Shown in pieces: positions 7,938 through 15,795 of a DNA stretch of 40,193 nucleotides. The notes under the pieces are model-generated. The model saw nothing but the letters and a program-made list of their open reading frames with translations. It did no database searches and had not been told where the DNA came from. Source of the DNA: Bdellovibrionota bacterium (lineage in GTDB: Bacteria > Bdellovibrionota_G > JALEGL01 > DATDPG01); contig DATDPG010000202.1 in NCBI GenBank assembly GCA_035292885.1, positions 1-40,193 on the forward strand, in the 5' to 3' direction. Both the position numbers and the translations under genes were made by a program. How positions within the stretch are numbered: position 1 is the stretch's first letter; the number at the start of each line of letters is the position of its first letter.

Positions 7938-8767
7938 GCGGGCGTTCTCCCCGAAAAAAGAGCCTTCAGACGCTCCGGTTGAAACCGGATTCCGATGTAA
8001 AAGGGCCCGAATTCGGCATATTTGGAGCTCGCTTCATCGAAACGCATCTCGTAGATCAGTTTCTTGAACACGATCGGATTTTCGGCGAACAGATCGACCC
8101 CCCATTCCCAATCGTCCAATCCGGTGCTTCCCGAAATCACCTGTGTGACTTCTCCGGCATATTTGCGCCCGATCATGCCATGGTCGCGCATCATTTCCTG
8201 GCGGGGCTCGATCGGCAGCTCGTACCAGTTGTAATGCTCTCCCCGCCGTTTGTTCATCGGATAGAAACAGACGTACTTTTGCGAGGGGATCGCCGTGAAA
8301 AGACGACCCTTCATCCGCTCCGCCTGCACCTCCATGCTCGTGCGCCAGCGGGATTTCCATTCGTCACTATCGGGCTTGAGCCCTTCCGCGGACAATTCGC
8401 CGTGGAGTTTGACGGACATCTCGTACAAACCGAGCTCCACGACGGAAACGTAGGATGTCGTTTCTTCCAAATCGTTGAATAAACGCAACTGGCGAAACTG
8501 GAGCTCCACGTCATTGAGTTCCTCGAACGTCTTTCGAAAATGGAGCAGTAGAAGGTCCCCTTTGTGGCCGAGAAGACTGAACGAAACACTCTCCCCGGCT
8601 TTCGGTTTACCGATATTTTTTAAGAATTCGGACGCTTCGGAGAGCGTTTCCTCCTGCTCGGAAGCGGATCGACGTCTCCAGGAATCCCAGCGGACGCGAA
8701 AAAACTCATGAAGAACCGCCCACCCTTCAAGCGTTTCGGGAACCACGAGTTTCTGCAATTGCGACAC
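7934..8767 (-). CDS. hemQ: HemQ, coproheme decarboxylase (chlorite-dismutase family)
   Basis: 277 residues, GTG start at 8767; an in-frame stop lies just upstream. The C-terminal half is very close to HemQ. The catalytic Tyr and Lys are in FYPMNKRR (Y169, K173), Trp in NWYELP (W181) and the axial haem His in MMRDHG (H196). The spacings equal those of Geobacillus HemQ Y145, K149, W157 and H172. GLDDWEWGVDLF and YEMRFDEASSKY are further hallmarks. HemQ converts coproheme to haem b with H2O2, so this organism probably uses the coproporphyrin-dependent haem route. It is the first gene of a minus-strand unit with cbiX. Haem would be needed by the nearby oxidase. Confidence 0.93.
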   Translation of the reverse strand: MSQLQKLVVPETLEGWAVLHEFFRVRWDSWRRRSASEQEETLSEASEFLKNIGKPKAGESVSFSLLGHKGDLLLLHFRKTFEELNDVELQFRQLRLFNDLEETTSYVSVVELGLYEMSVKLHGELSAEGLKPDSDEWKSRWRTSMEVQAERMKGRLFTAIPSQKYVCFYPMNKRRGEHYNWYELPIEPRQEMMRDHGMIGRKYAGEVTQVISGSTGLDDWEWGVDLFAENPIVFKKLIYEMRFDEASSKYAEFGPFYIGIRFQPERLKALFSGRTPA

Positions 8768-8825
8768 CCGATTTTCATATCACGAAAACCGTGCAAAGGC
8801 AGCTTTGGGGGCCGATCGGAAAACA

Positions 8826-8854
8826 ATCGCCGGCCGAGTTTCCCCGGCCGGCGA
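8826..8854 (-). terminator. Rho-independent terminator for the 8882-10129 lipoprotein gene
   Basis: A perfect stem TCGCCGGCCG/CGGCCGGCGA (8827-8836 with 8845-8854) has an eight-base loop. On the minus strand it is followed by a T-rich run (ATTGTTTT). It lies 28 bases downstream of the lipoprotein stop. Confidence 0.8.
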
Positions 8855-8881
8855 AGATGATTTTTGGAATCTACTGGAGGA

Positions 8882-10129
8882 TTACTGTAACGATTCCTGC
8901 TCGCAGCTCCGTTCTTCCTGATCTCCCTGTCGGATCTCCTCCTGGATCTTCTGGCACTCGGAGAAGTCTATATTTGACGCGTCGATCGTCGTGAATCCAT
9001 CCGGGGCCGTGCAATCCCACGGGGTTTCAAAATCCGACGGCGCCGTCGCTTCCGTCGGAACCGCGCAGTTCACGACGTCGGCGTAAAACGGAGAGTCCGC
9101 GTTGTCGATAATGGTGAACGACGCCGGATCGGACTCCGGTACGCGTTGGAATGATTCGATTTGATCGAACGTCCCGGAACAGACATCGCCCGAAGTGACT
9201 TCCACCGGCATGCTAAACGGGTCGCTCGTATTCGGACAAAAGTACTTATCGGCGATCGGATCATAAAAGGGAGGGAACGTAGCGTCGCTCACGACGTGGG
9301 CCGAACCGATCCCCTGACCTCCTTCCGCGCACATTCCGGTTTCGTTCGAAAAGTCGCTAAACGTACCCCCGAAGAATCCGCTGAGGTTGTAAGTCAGCGC
9401 CGTCCCGTCCAGCGTGAGCGTCGAGCTTCCGTCTCCGAACGTGTCGTTGAACTCCGAGGAAACGGTGGCGTCCGTCACATTTTCCAAATCGGTCCCGTGG
9501 GCCGTGAGTCCAATCGAACCCTTCCCTTGATGGACGGTTCCATCCGGAGCGGTATCGCTGAATGCGTGGGATACGCGCGCCTCGACCCCCGCGTCGACAT
9601 TGCAGAATTGAAAATCTTCGCTCTGCGACCCTTCTTTGCACGCCTGGAAATTGAGGCATTTGAATCCGCCGTCGTTCGTATACCTTTTGATACGAATCAG
9701 AAACGGCTGATCGCTCTCTTCGCCCGCACCGAGAATGCTGTAGTAGGCGAAATTATCCTCCGGAACGACAAAACCACTGTTCGATTTCTCCGCCTGTGAA
9801 ATATGGCAAAGAGGATCGCGGAACATTTTGATGTTTCGCAACATCCGGTTTTTCCCCGCGTTGACGTGGCAACCGGTGAACGACTTGTCCCCCACGGCGG
9901 GGCCGTTCGTCGCCTGCCCCCGGCTGCTCGCGGATAACTTCCCTTGGGCGCTCGAACTGTCCACGGTATTTAACAGCCCTTCCAGAGCGTTAAACGTGTC
10001 CGCGGCGTTGCTCACGCTCGATGCATCCAATGCCCCGGTGGTCGTTGTATCGTCCCCTCCGCAACCTGGAAGAAGCGCGAGTCCCAACCCGAGAGTGAAC
10101 GTTAGAAAAAAAGCGCGATGCTTCGTCAT
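8882..10129 (-). CDS. Predicted lipoprotein of unknown function
   Basis: 415 residues with AAGGAG in front of the ATG. A signal peptide with lipobox LLPGC (Cys at about residue 23) is followed by a low-complexity GGDDTTTT linker, then a large domain rich in Asp, Thr, Ser, Gly and Phe. Cysteines are spaced along it (GCHVNAG, DPLCHIS, KCLNFQACKEG, CNVDAG, ENCS-like segments), suggesting several disulfides and an exported, folded domain. The C-terminal 40 residues are Gln/Glu-rich (KIQEEIRQGDQEERS). I do not recognise a family. A single-gene unit: its own ribosome site upstream and a strong terminator downstream. Confidence 0.8.
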   Translation of the reverse strand: MTKHRAFFLTFTLGLGLALLPGCGGDDTTTTGALDASSVSNAADTFNALEGLLNTVDSSSAQGKLSASSRGQATNGPAVGDKSFTGCHVNAGKNRMLRNIKMFRDPLCHISQAEKSNSGFVVPEDNFAYYSILGAGEESDQPFLIRIKRYTNDGGFKCLNFQACKEGSQSEDFQFCNVDAGVEARVSHAFSDTAPDGTVHQGKGSIGLTAHGTDLENVTDATVSSEFNDTFGDGSSTLTLDGTALTYNLSGFFGGTFSDFSNETGMCAEGGQGIGSAHVVSDATFPPFYDPIADKYFCPNTSDPFSMPVEVTSGDVCSGTFDQIESFQRVPESDPASFTIIDNADSPFYADVVNCAVPTEATAPSDFETPWDCTAPDGFTTIDASNIDFSECQKIQEEIRQGDQEERSCEQESLQ

Positions 10130-10265
10130 GAAGTCTCCTTTTGATGTGATTCGGCGGCGGTGAATTTGAAACTCCGTTTATTTTGCGCCATTCGGCCCCC
10201 TGGCACAATCCGGAAAGAAAATCGATCTTTCCCCGCCGCAATCGCCCCGAGAATGGAAAAAGAGG

Positions 10266-10621
10266 TTACGGTCGAATCGACCTCAACGTGGTCCGAATCT
10301 TATCCTGCGCGAGTTTTTGGGGGGGCCTTAATTCGGTTTCGGCCTGTTGGCGCAGGCCCTCAAAGAGGACGATTGCAACGGCCGTGGAAAGATTGAGACT
10401 CCGTACCGGGCCGAAGCGCACCGGAGAAACGCCTCCCACGAGTCGTGAAGTTTTAGGTCGAGGTGGTTCCAATAGTCGAGACCCGCCCGCCGAACCCATT
10501 TGTCATCGATTTCAAAACCGAGAGGTTTCACGAGATGCAGGGGGGTTTTCGCAGCAACGCACGTTCTTCCGATGTTGCCCGTATTCCAGGGAATATCGGG
10601 ATGCACCAAAACCACGTCCAT
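10266..10621 (-). pseudogene. trmL: trmL pseudogene (tRNA 2'-O-methyltransferase) with internal deletion and frameshift
   Basis: The first frame (from 10621) gives a perfect TrmL N-terminus: VHPDIPWNTGNIGRTC, then LHLVKPLGFEIDDKWVRRAG and LDYWNHLDL, to about residue 68. A different frame then gives the family's C-terminal motif VRSLNLSTAVAIVLFEGLRQ. The roughly 70 residues expected between them, including the FGxExxG loop of the SPOUT SAM site, are missing, and the frames do not join at about 10410-10440. TrmL methylates the ribose of base 34 in some leucine tRNAs, with SAM bound in a trefoil knot formed partly by the missing region, so this copy should be inactive. It is divergent from orn. 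Confidence 0.85.
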
Positions 10622-10675
10622 TCCCGGCCACGTACAGGATTTTAATAAAAGAGAGAATCCCTATATGCTCCCGCC

Positions 10676-11218
10676 GTGGCGGAAGAAAGACGGCTGACGA
10701 AACTGTTCTGGATCGACATGGAAATGACCGGTCTGGACGAGAAGACCTGCAAAATTCTGGAAGTGGCCGTCGTGATCACCGACCTTGACCTCCAAACCCT
10801 CGAGGAGTTTCACAGCGTCGTGAAGCAACCCCAGGCCGTCCTGGACGGCATGGACGACTGGTGCAAGAAAACCCACGGCAAGAGCGGCCTGACGGCCGAG
10901 GTTTCCAGCGGCCGATCCCTCGCCGATGTGGAGGCCGGTCTGGTGAACCTAGGAAAGAAGCACTTTGGAAAAGAGAACATCGTCCTCTGCGGAAATTCCG
11001 TAGGACAGGACCGCCGGTTTATCGACGCCTACATGGCCACTTTCGCGAAGATGCTGCACTATCGACTGATCGATGTTTCATCCTTTAAGGAAATTTTTCG
11101 CAGCAAGTACGGCATCAGCATGGACAAGAAGGACATGCACCGCGCCCGCGCCGATATCCTGGAATCGATCGCCGAGCTCAAACACTATCTTTCATTTGTA
11201 AAGACGAACGTTTCTTAA
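10676..11218 (+). CDS. orn: Oligoribonuclease
   Basis: 180 residues, GTG start at 10676. DEDDh exonuclease: the first two acidic ligands lie in FWIDMEMTGLD (D14, E16). ILEVAVVITDLDL, then NSVGQDRRFI with the next Asp, and HRARADILESI with the catalytic His and last Asp complete the set. Orn degrades 2-5 nucleotide RNA fragments and pGpG, finishing mRNA turnover and cyclic-di-GMP breakdown in the cytoplasm. Length is typical. It is divergent from the broken trmL and convergent with folK, overlapping it by 4 bases. Confidence 0.96.
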   Translation: MAEERRLTKLFWIDMEMTGLDEKTCKILEVAVVITDLDLQTLEEFHSVVKQPQAVLDGMDDWCKKTHGKSGLTAEVSSGRSLADVEAGLVNLGKKHFGKENIVLCGNSVGQDRRFIDAYMATFAKMLHYRLIDVSSFKEIFRSKYGISMDKKDMHRARADILESIAELKHYLSFVKTNVS

Positions 11219-11682
11219 TCCCGATCCGGGGGAAGCTTGCTCAAAAGCTGGACGGCCGAGGCTTGTAACTTCGGATGGACCCAACTTGGATTCAACTCGA
11301 TCAACGGCTCCAGGACAAACCGCCGTTCGTGCATTCGGGCGTGCGGAACCTGCAAATCCTCCTTCTCCACGACCTCATTTTCGTAGGCCACTAGATCGAG
11401 GTCGATTTCCCTTGGCCCCCCTTTCGGGCCTTCACGCGTCCGCCCCATTTCAGCCTCGATCCGAAGGAGTTCGACCATGACCTCCTGAGGATTAAAATCG
11501 GTGTCGATTTCCACGACGGCATTGACGAACTTGGGCTGGTCGGCCATGCCCATGGGCTCACTCTCCCGAAGCGTCGAAATCTTTTTCACGCGGGAGAACG
11601 ACCGCATTTCGTGGACGGCGCGAAGAACTTGTCCCTCGCGGTCCCCGAGATTACTTCCCAACCCTATATAGACGATCGGCAT
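11215..11682 (-). CDS. folK: 2-amino-4-hydroxy-6-hydroxymethyldihydropteridine pyrophosphokinase (HPPK)
   Basis: 155 residues. YIGLGSNLGDRE at the N-terminus is the HPPK signature, followed by the QPKFVNAVVEIDT substrate segment. GRTREGPKGGPREIDLDLVAYE carries the Mg-binding DLD, although the usual GPRxIDLDLL has GGP in place of WGP. HARMHERRFVLEPL is the last conserved loop. HPPK transfers pyrophosphate from ATP to the pterin in folate synthesis. It stands alone, without folP or folB nearby. Confidence 0.95.
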   Translation of the reverse strand: MPIVYIGLGSNLGDREGQVLRAVHEMRSFSRVKKISTLRESEPMGMADQPKFVNAVVEIDTDFNPQEVMVELLRIEAEMGRTREGPKGGPREIDLDLVAYENEVVEKEDLQVPHARMHERRFVLEPLIELNPSWVHPKLQASAVQLLSKLPPDRD

Positions 11683-11799
11683 ATCACCGGCTCCGAAACC
11701 GGCGCGGTTGTACCGAATCGCCGGCCATTTGTCGAAGAACCGGTAGCGCGGAAGAAACGTCGTCGAAAAAGGAAACGATCCGTATGATGCGACTCAAGG

Positions 11800-12639
11800 A
11801 TGAGCGAGTTCCAGGCCATCGTTCTGGGAATCCTTCAAGGATTGACGGAATTCATCCCGGTCTCGAGTTCCGGGCACTTGGCGGTGGCACAGAACCTCTT
11901 CGGACTTCAGAGCGTACCGCTCCTGTACGATGTCCTTCTCCATTTCGCGACACTTCTTGCCACCTTGGTCGTACTGAGATCCCAGGTATTGGGCCTCGCA
12001 AGGGCACTTTTTCGCCTTCCCAAATTCGCTCGGAATTGGTTCCAAAAAGGGCATCTGGCGATCGGCGACGATCCCGAAGCCTGGACGCTTCTCCTCATCT
12101 TCGTCACCACCGTTATTACGGGGAGCGTCGGCGTCGCATTTCACGACACGTTCGAGAAGGCCTTTTCCACGCCGCCGGTGATCGCCGCCGCATTTTCAGC
12201 TACCGGATTTCTTCTTTTTGCTTCACGCAATTTCGTTCGCGGGAAAGGGAAATCCGCCGTTCTCGCCACGGTGAAAGATGCTCTATGGATCGGCCTGGCT
12301 CAGGCGTTTGCCATTCTGCCCGGCCTCTCGCGTTCGGGAACAACCCTTACGGCCGCTCTCTTCCTAGGATTCGATCGTAAATTCGCCGGAGAATATTCTT
12401 TCTTGATTTCATTGCCGGTCATCGCCGGCGCAGCCCTCTTGGAAATCAGAAAAGGCGGGCTGGATAGCCTGAACGTAACGTGGCCGTCCGCCGCAGTCGG
12501 TTTTTTGGCCTCTTTTGGCCTGGGCGTCCTCACGCTTCGTCTGCTATTGGGCTGGATACGGTCGGGAAAACTGACTCCTTGCGCTTACTATTGCTGGTTC
12601 GCCGCGCTGTTCACGCTCTTTCTCATCTTCCGCGGCTAA
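11800..12639 (+). CDS. uppP: Undecaprenyl-diphosphatase (BacA/UppP)
   Basis: 279 residues, strongly hydrophobic with about eight membrane segments. The first active-site block, LQGLTEFIPVSSSGHL, includes the catalytic Glu and Ser; the second, LPGLSRSGTTLTAALFLG, holds the essential Arg and Ser. It dephosphorylates undecaprenyl diphosphate so the lipid carrier can be reused for peptidoglycan and O-antigen synthesis. It would supply carrier lipid to pathways such as that of the GT-C enzyme at the left edge. Its 3' end overlaps the convergent phosphorylase-like gene by 96 bases, which is unusually long. Confidence 0.95.
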   Translation: MSEFQAIVLGILQGLTEFIPVSSSGHLAVAQNLFGLQSVPLLYDVLLHFATLLATLVVLRSQVLGLARALFRLPKFARNWFQKGHLAIGDDPEAWTLLLIFVTTVITGSVGVAFHDTFEKAFSTPPVIAAAFSATGFLLFASRNFVRGKGKSAVLATVKDALWIGLAQAFAILPGLSRSGTTLTAALFLGFDRKFAGEYSFLISLPVIAGAALLEIRKGGLDSLNVTWPSAAVGFLASFGLGVLTLRLLLGWIRSGKLTPCAYYCWFAALFTLFLIFRG

Positions 12640-13380
12640 CCAACCGGTCACCGTCTGAACAAAGCTGGGAGCAGCGCGCACGGACGACCTCCGCGAGAAT
12701 TTAAAGACCGACCAGACGAGACTGGGGTGCATCGTCAAAGTCGGCAACGCCGTACTCCATCGGGTTCGACCGAAAGCGTCGACCAGGCGAGACAATTCGC
12801 AAGGAAGAGACTCATCTCCACTATCCAGGATCGTCCGCACAACGGCCCACGGGACGCCGGCGCTCCGGCAAAGTTCACCCCAAATCGCGCTCTCCATGTC
12901 CACAGCTTCAGCGCCGGTCGCGGCGTGTAATGCCGCCTTCTCGGCCGGCGTGGAGACCACTCGTTCCACCGTAACCAATTTCCGCCATTCGACACTCGGT
13001 GCAAACGACGCAAGATTCATCCGAAGCCATTCGGTCGGTTCCTCGCGACGATCCGAATGCCGAAGTTCCGTAGGAATCACGGTATCCCCTGCTCGCGCGG
13101 TCTTGACCAGGCCTCCGGCAAAGCCAAAACCGACGGCACATTTCAGAGGCGCATATCGACGGATCGCTTCAAGGGCCCCCTCCCTCGCGGCAGCGGCACC
13201 GATCCCTGTGGCCACGAGTATCCATTGCGCCCGATCGTTCTCCACCGGGCAGGACAAGTGGCGCCCCTCCTGCTTCCACTGCGGACGTTTTCTCTTTTTA
13301 TTCCAAGATCTTAATACGAGATCGCCTTCGAGCTTTGTAGCCGTCAAAAGCAGCCGGTTTCCCGTTCCCACGGGGCCCAC
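12544..13380 (-). CDS. Nucleoside phosphorylase/MTA-SAH nucleosidase superfamily protein
   Basis: 278 residues from a GTG at 13380; a second GTG three codons on is equally possible. Family features: LLLTATKLEGDLV (N-terminal strand), VATGIGAAAAREG (phosphate/ribose loop), VGFGFAGGL (glycine loop), and AVDMESAIWGELCRSAGVPW with the conserved MES ribose-binding motif. This order fits the PNP_UDP_1 superfamily. The C-terminal roughly 80 residues (Arg/Ser-rich, ending SRPYPAQ) are not a typical family ending, and the last third overlaps uppP, so the true end may be eroded. It resembles hopanoid-associated phosphorylases (HpnG), but no hopanoid genes are present. Substrate unknown. Confidence 0.7.
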   Translation of the reverse strand: MGPVGTGNRLLLTATKLEGDLVLRSWNKKRKRPQWKQEGRHLSCPVENDRAQWILVATGIGAAAAREGALEAIRRYAPLKCAVGFGFAGGLVKTARAGDTVIPTELRHSDRREEPTEWLRMNLASFAPSVEWRKLVTVERVVSTPAEKAALHAATGAEAVDMESAIWGELCRSAGVPWAVVRTILDSGDESLPCELSRLVDAFGRTRWSTALPTLTMHPSLVWSVFKFSRRSSVRAAPSFVQTVTGWLAAEDEKEREQRGEPAIVSARSQFSRPYPAQ

Positions 13381-13558
13381 TATAGTCCGACGTGCACATT
13401 CTTTGGAAGCGTTACGTTAGGACACGCAAGCGGTCAATTAGATTTGGGAATATACGACAAATAACAAATATAAAGTGGGTGAAACGGTGATAATTATGGC
13501 ACATATTTGATTTAATATCCCACTTTTGTCAATTTTTTGGATCTTTGAGTATGATTCT

Positions 13559-13882
13559 TCAATAGGCCGGGCGATAGATTCCGCGGTTTCGGGCCCACTC
13601 CAGCAGTCTTTGATGCAACTGTTTGAAATTATTACGATGATCCATAAATCTGAGATGAGCGAGCTCGTGACAAAGTGTGTGAATTAGACCCGGATACTTC
13701 AAGAATCGGCCGTCAGAGAGGTTATACAAGCGAATCCGAATGACCTTATCTTCATCACAACTTCCAAATCGACTACGCACGCGGGAGGATTCCGTAGAAA
13801 TAGACAAGTATCTTAATTTAAAGCGCTTTGCTATCTTTCGTCCGTCTTTTCGGATCCTGGCTAGGAGTTTCTTCTCGCTCAT
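13559..13882 (-). CDS. Small SprT/WLM-like zinc metallopeptidase
   Basis: 107 residues from the ATG at 13882; an in-frame TTG at 13894 is the alternative. LIHTLCHELAHLRFMDHRNNFKQL contains HELAH followed by a third His about 7 residues later, matching the zincin core of WLM/SprT/YgjP-type proteins (HExxH...H). The N-terminal half is basic (KKLLARIRKDGRKIAKRFKLRY), as in DNA-associated Wss1/SprT relatives. The gene and its flanks (about 13400-14100) look clearly more AT-rich than their neighbours, hinting at separate acquisition. The exact family is uncertain. Confidence 0.65.
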   Translation of the reverse strand: MSEKKLLARIRKDGRKIAKRFKLRYLSISTESSRVRSRFGSCDEDKVIRIRLYNLSDGRFLKYPGLIHTLCHELAHLRFMDHRNNFKQLHQRLLEWARNRGIYRPAY

Positions 13883-14148
13883 AGCTCCCCGCAACCTTTC
13901 TCTTCAATTCTAGGATAGCCGATTCACCATAAATTGGGGAGTCCTCGGCCAAATTGGCGAAAACACACGCATTTCCACTTAAAAAACGATGATTTATTGA
14001 ACATCTATACTGTTGGCTTTTTCTCTTTACGTGTCGTTGATCCATGCAAACCTGACCTTTGGCGCCCTAAACCGATGATTCTCGTTCGCACGTCTTATCC
14101 GTTTATCCGTTAAGAGCCAGAAGGTTTTTCCTATGATAAGTTACCGGC

Positions 14149-14424
14149 ATGCCGCTGGACGGAAGCCCCAAAAAGTTCGCCCAAGATATCGCCGCCGGAC
14201 TGATCAGCCTGAATCGAATCATGTTGAAAAGGTACACTCCCCCCGACATCAAACAGATGATTACGGGCCTCATAAACATCCAAAAGGAGCTTCGCACCGA
14301 AGCCGTTCCCGCCGGCGATTTCCAGGCCCTCAAAGACAAGGGCATGAAAATGCAGCGGGTCAACAGTGCGATGATGGCGATTCGCGGCTACACCAAAGAA
14401 AACAAACTCAATATTGGGGGTTAA
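14149..14424 (+). CDS. Small conserved-looking protein of unknown function
   Basis: 91 residues, ATG at 14149 without a strong ribosome site. Predicted mostly helical: an amphipathic stretch SPKKFAQDIAAGLISLNRIM, then DIKQMITGLINIQKELRTEAV and ALKDKGMKMQRVNSAMMAIRG, with no membrane segment or signal. The composition is ordinary protein-like and the codons resemble the neighbours, so I take it as real. I do not recognise a family. It converges on rplC with a 20-base gap. Confidence 0.55.
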   Translation: MPLDGSPKKFAQDIAAGLISLNRIMLKRYTPPDIKQMITGLINIQKELRTEAVPAGDFQALKDKGMKMQRVNSAMMAIRGYTKENKLNIGG

Positions 14425-14444
14425 GGCCCGTGAAAAAAGAAGGT

Positions 14445-15092
14445 TTATTTTTTTCCGTGCGTCGCCGGATGGATTTCGAGAAGGCCGTTGCCGGCTCCCG
14501 GTAGCGCGCCCTGAACCAAGAGAACGTTTCTATCGGCCAAAACTTGGTAAACCCGCAGATTCTTGATCGTCACGCGGTCGGTGCCGTAGTGACCGCCCAT
14601 TTTCTTGCCCTTGTGAACGTTGCCGGGCCACGTACGCGTTCCGATGGAACCCCCGTGGCGAAAAAATTCGTGCGTGCCGTGCGTTCGCCGGTTCCCCTTC
14701 ATTCCCCACTTTTTTACGACACCGGTAAAGCCGCGCCCTTTGGTCGTGCCCGCCACATCGATCATCTGTCCCACCGCGAAGAGATCCTGGAGCTGAATCT
14801 CCTTCCCCTCTTCGAACTTCCCCAACTCCTCGGAAGCGATCCGAAATTCGCGAATGTACCTGCGGGGAGTGGATTTGAGCTTATCGAAAGTCGTCTTGAG
14901 CGCCTTGGGGGTTTTCTTCGGCTTTCGGCTTCCAAACGCCAGCTTTAATGCCGCGTAACCGTCCTTTTCGACAGTCTTTTTCTGCATGATGAGACAGGGA
15001 CCCACTTCGACGGCCGTCACGGCCAGGCGTTGCCCCTCCTCGCTGTTAATCTGTGTCATGCCGATCTTGCGGCCCAATAATCCAAGCGACAT
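14445..15092 (-). CDS. rplC: 50S ribosomal protein L3, solitary gene
   Basis: 215 residues from the ATG at 15092, with GGAGA 8 bases upstream. Starts MSLGLLGRKIGMTQ as in all L3 proteins; the central loop TKGRGFTGVVKKWGMKGNRRTHGTHE and FFRHGGSIG, then GNVHKGKKMGGHYG, form the extension that reaches the peptidyl-transferase centre. The Gln methylated by PrmB in E. coli is not conserved (GTRTWPG). L3 is a primary 23S rRNA binder in early 50S assembly. Strikingly, no rpsJ, rplD, rplW or rplB is adjacent: upstream is a repeat and a plus-strand RHS gene, downstream a convergent small gene. Confidence 0.97.
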   Translation of the reverse strand: MSLGLLGRKIGMTQINSEEGQRLAVTAVEVGPCLIMQKKTVEKDGYAALKLAFGSRKPKKTPKALKTTFDKLKSTPRRYIREFRIASEELGKFEEGKEIQLQDLFAVGQMIDVAGTTKGRGFTGVVKKWGMKGNRRTHGTHEFFRHGGSIGTRTWPGNVHKGKKMGGHYGTDRVTIKNLRVYQVLADRNVLLVQGALPGAGNGLLEIHPATHGKK

Positions 15093-15165
15093 ACGGTTCT
15101 CCGAAAAGGGGGCGGAATATAGCGATTTTCCGCAAAAACACAAGCGGCGTCTCGAGTACCCTCAA

Positions 15166-15370
15166 TGGCTACACGCGCAGGACTTTTTTCGTCCGGCAAG
15201 GCCGCAGGCAGCGAGAAGCCTGAAGTGGTCCACGCGAAGGTATTTTTTCGGTTGGCAAGGCGCGACGACGAGAAAACCGGAGCAACCGGGAGTAAGGGTT
15301 GTGAGGATTTTCGAGGAGGAGCAACGCCGCCAGCCGGAAAAAGACCGCGCGTGGTGGTCCATCTGGAATG
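15166..15370. repeat. Dispersed inverted-repeat element, copy 2
   Basis: The inverted arms, about 15226-15262 and 15327-15362 (GGTCCACGCG...TTGGCAAGGCG against CGCCGCCAGCC...GTGGTCC), enclose GCGCGACGACGAG and CGAGGAGGAGCAACGC. These are the same conserved blocks as in the element at 7389-7554, in opposite orientation, with a different middle. A further half copy (TTTTTTCGTCCGGCAAGGCCGC) lies at about 15184-15206. No protein is plausible here. It sits upstream of rplC. Confidence 0.65.
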
Positions 15371-15795
15371 AACTCCGAACGTGGTTTCAGGATAACACGA
15401 TGAAGATCTGACGCCGCAAAGTTTGCACCCGCCGCCGACCGGAGCCCGCGTTTTTTATGCATTATCGGTTGGCCTCCTGCGAGTCCGATCCCCTTTGCGT
15501 GCACAAATTGTGGACCAAGAAGCCTTTTTTAATTCAGGCGATTGCGTACGTTAGGCGTAACGCCATGCTGTTCCACGCGGCGATCGACGACACATTCGTA
15601 TACAACGCCGTTCATTCAACAAGAAACGCTGGCGGCAATTTTGTCGAAACAGCTCTCGGAACTTTTGTTTACATGTGAGCAAAACTTTGGTTTCCGGTGT
15701 GCCGTAGACTCGGACACGCGATTATTTAACCGCTTGATATGACTAGGAGGCGAGACTCAGAGCTGGCTAGCCTGGATATTGCTTAGTAATCGAAC
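15371..15795. other. Intergenic region upstream of the RHS gene
   Basis: No coding frame with protein-like character is visible. A strong Shine-Dalgarno-like AGGAGG at 15745-15750 has no start codon at a proper distance. The RHS frame opens only at about 15790, so its GTG at 15796 has no clear ribosome site. Confidence 0.4.

Noticed and set aside
15169-15504. 111-codon minus-strand frame upstream of rplC
   Set aside because: Mostly translation of repeat copy 2, with no family features.
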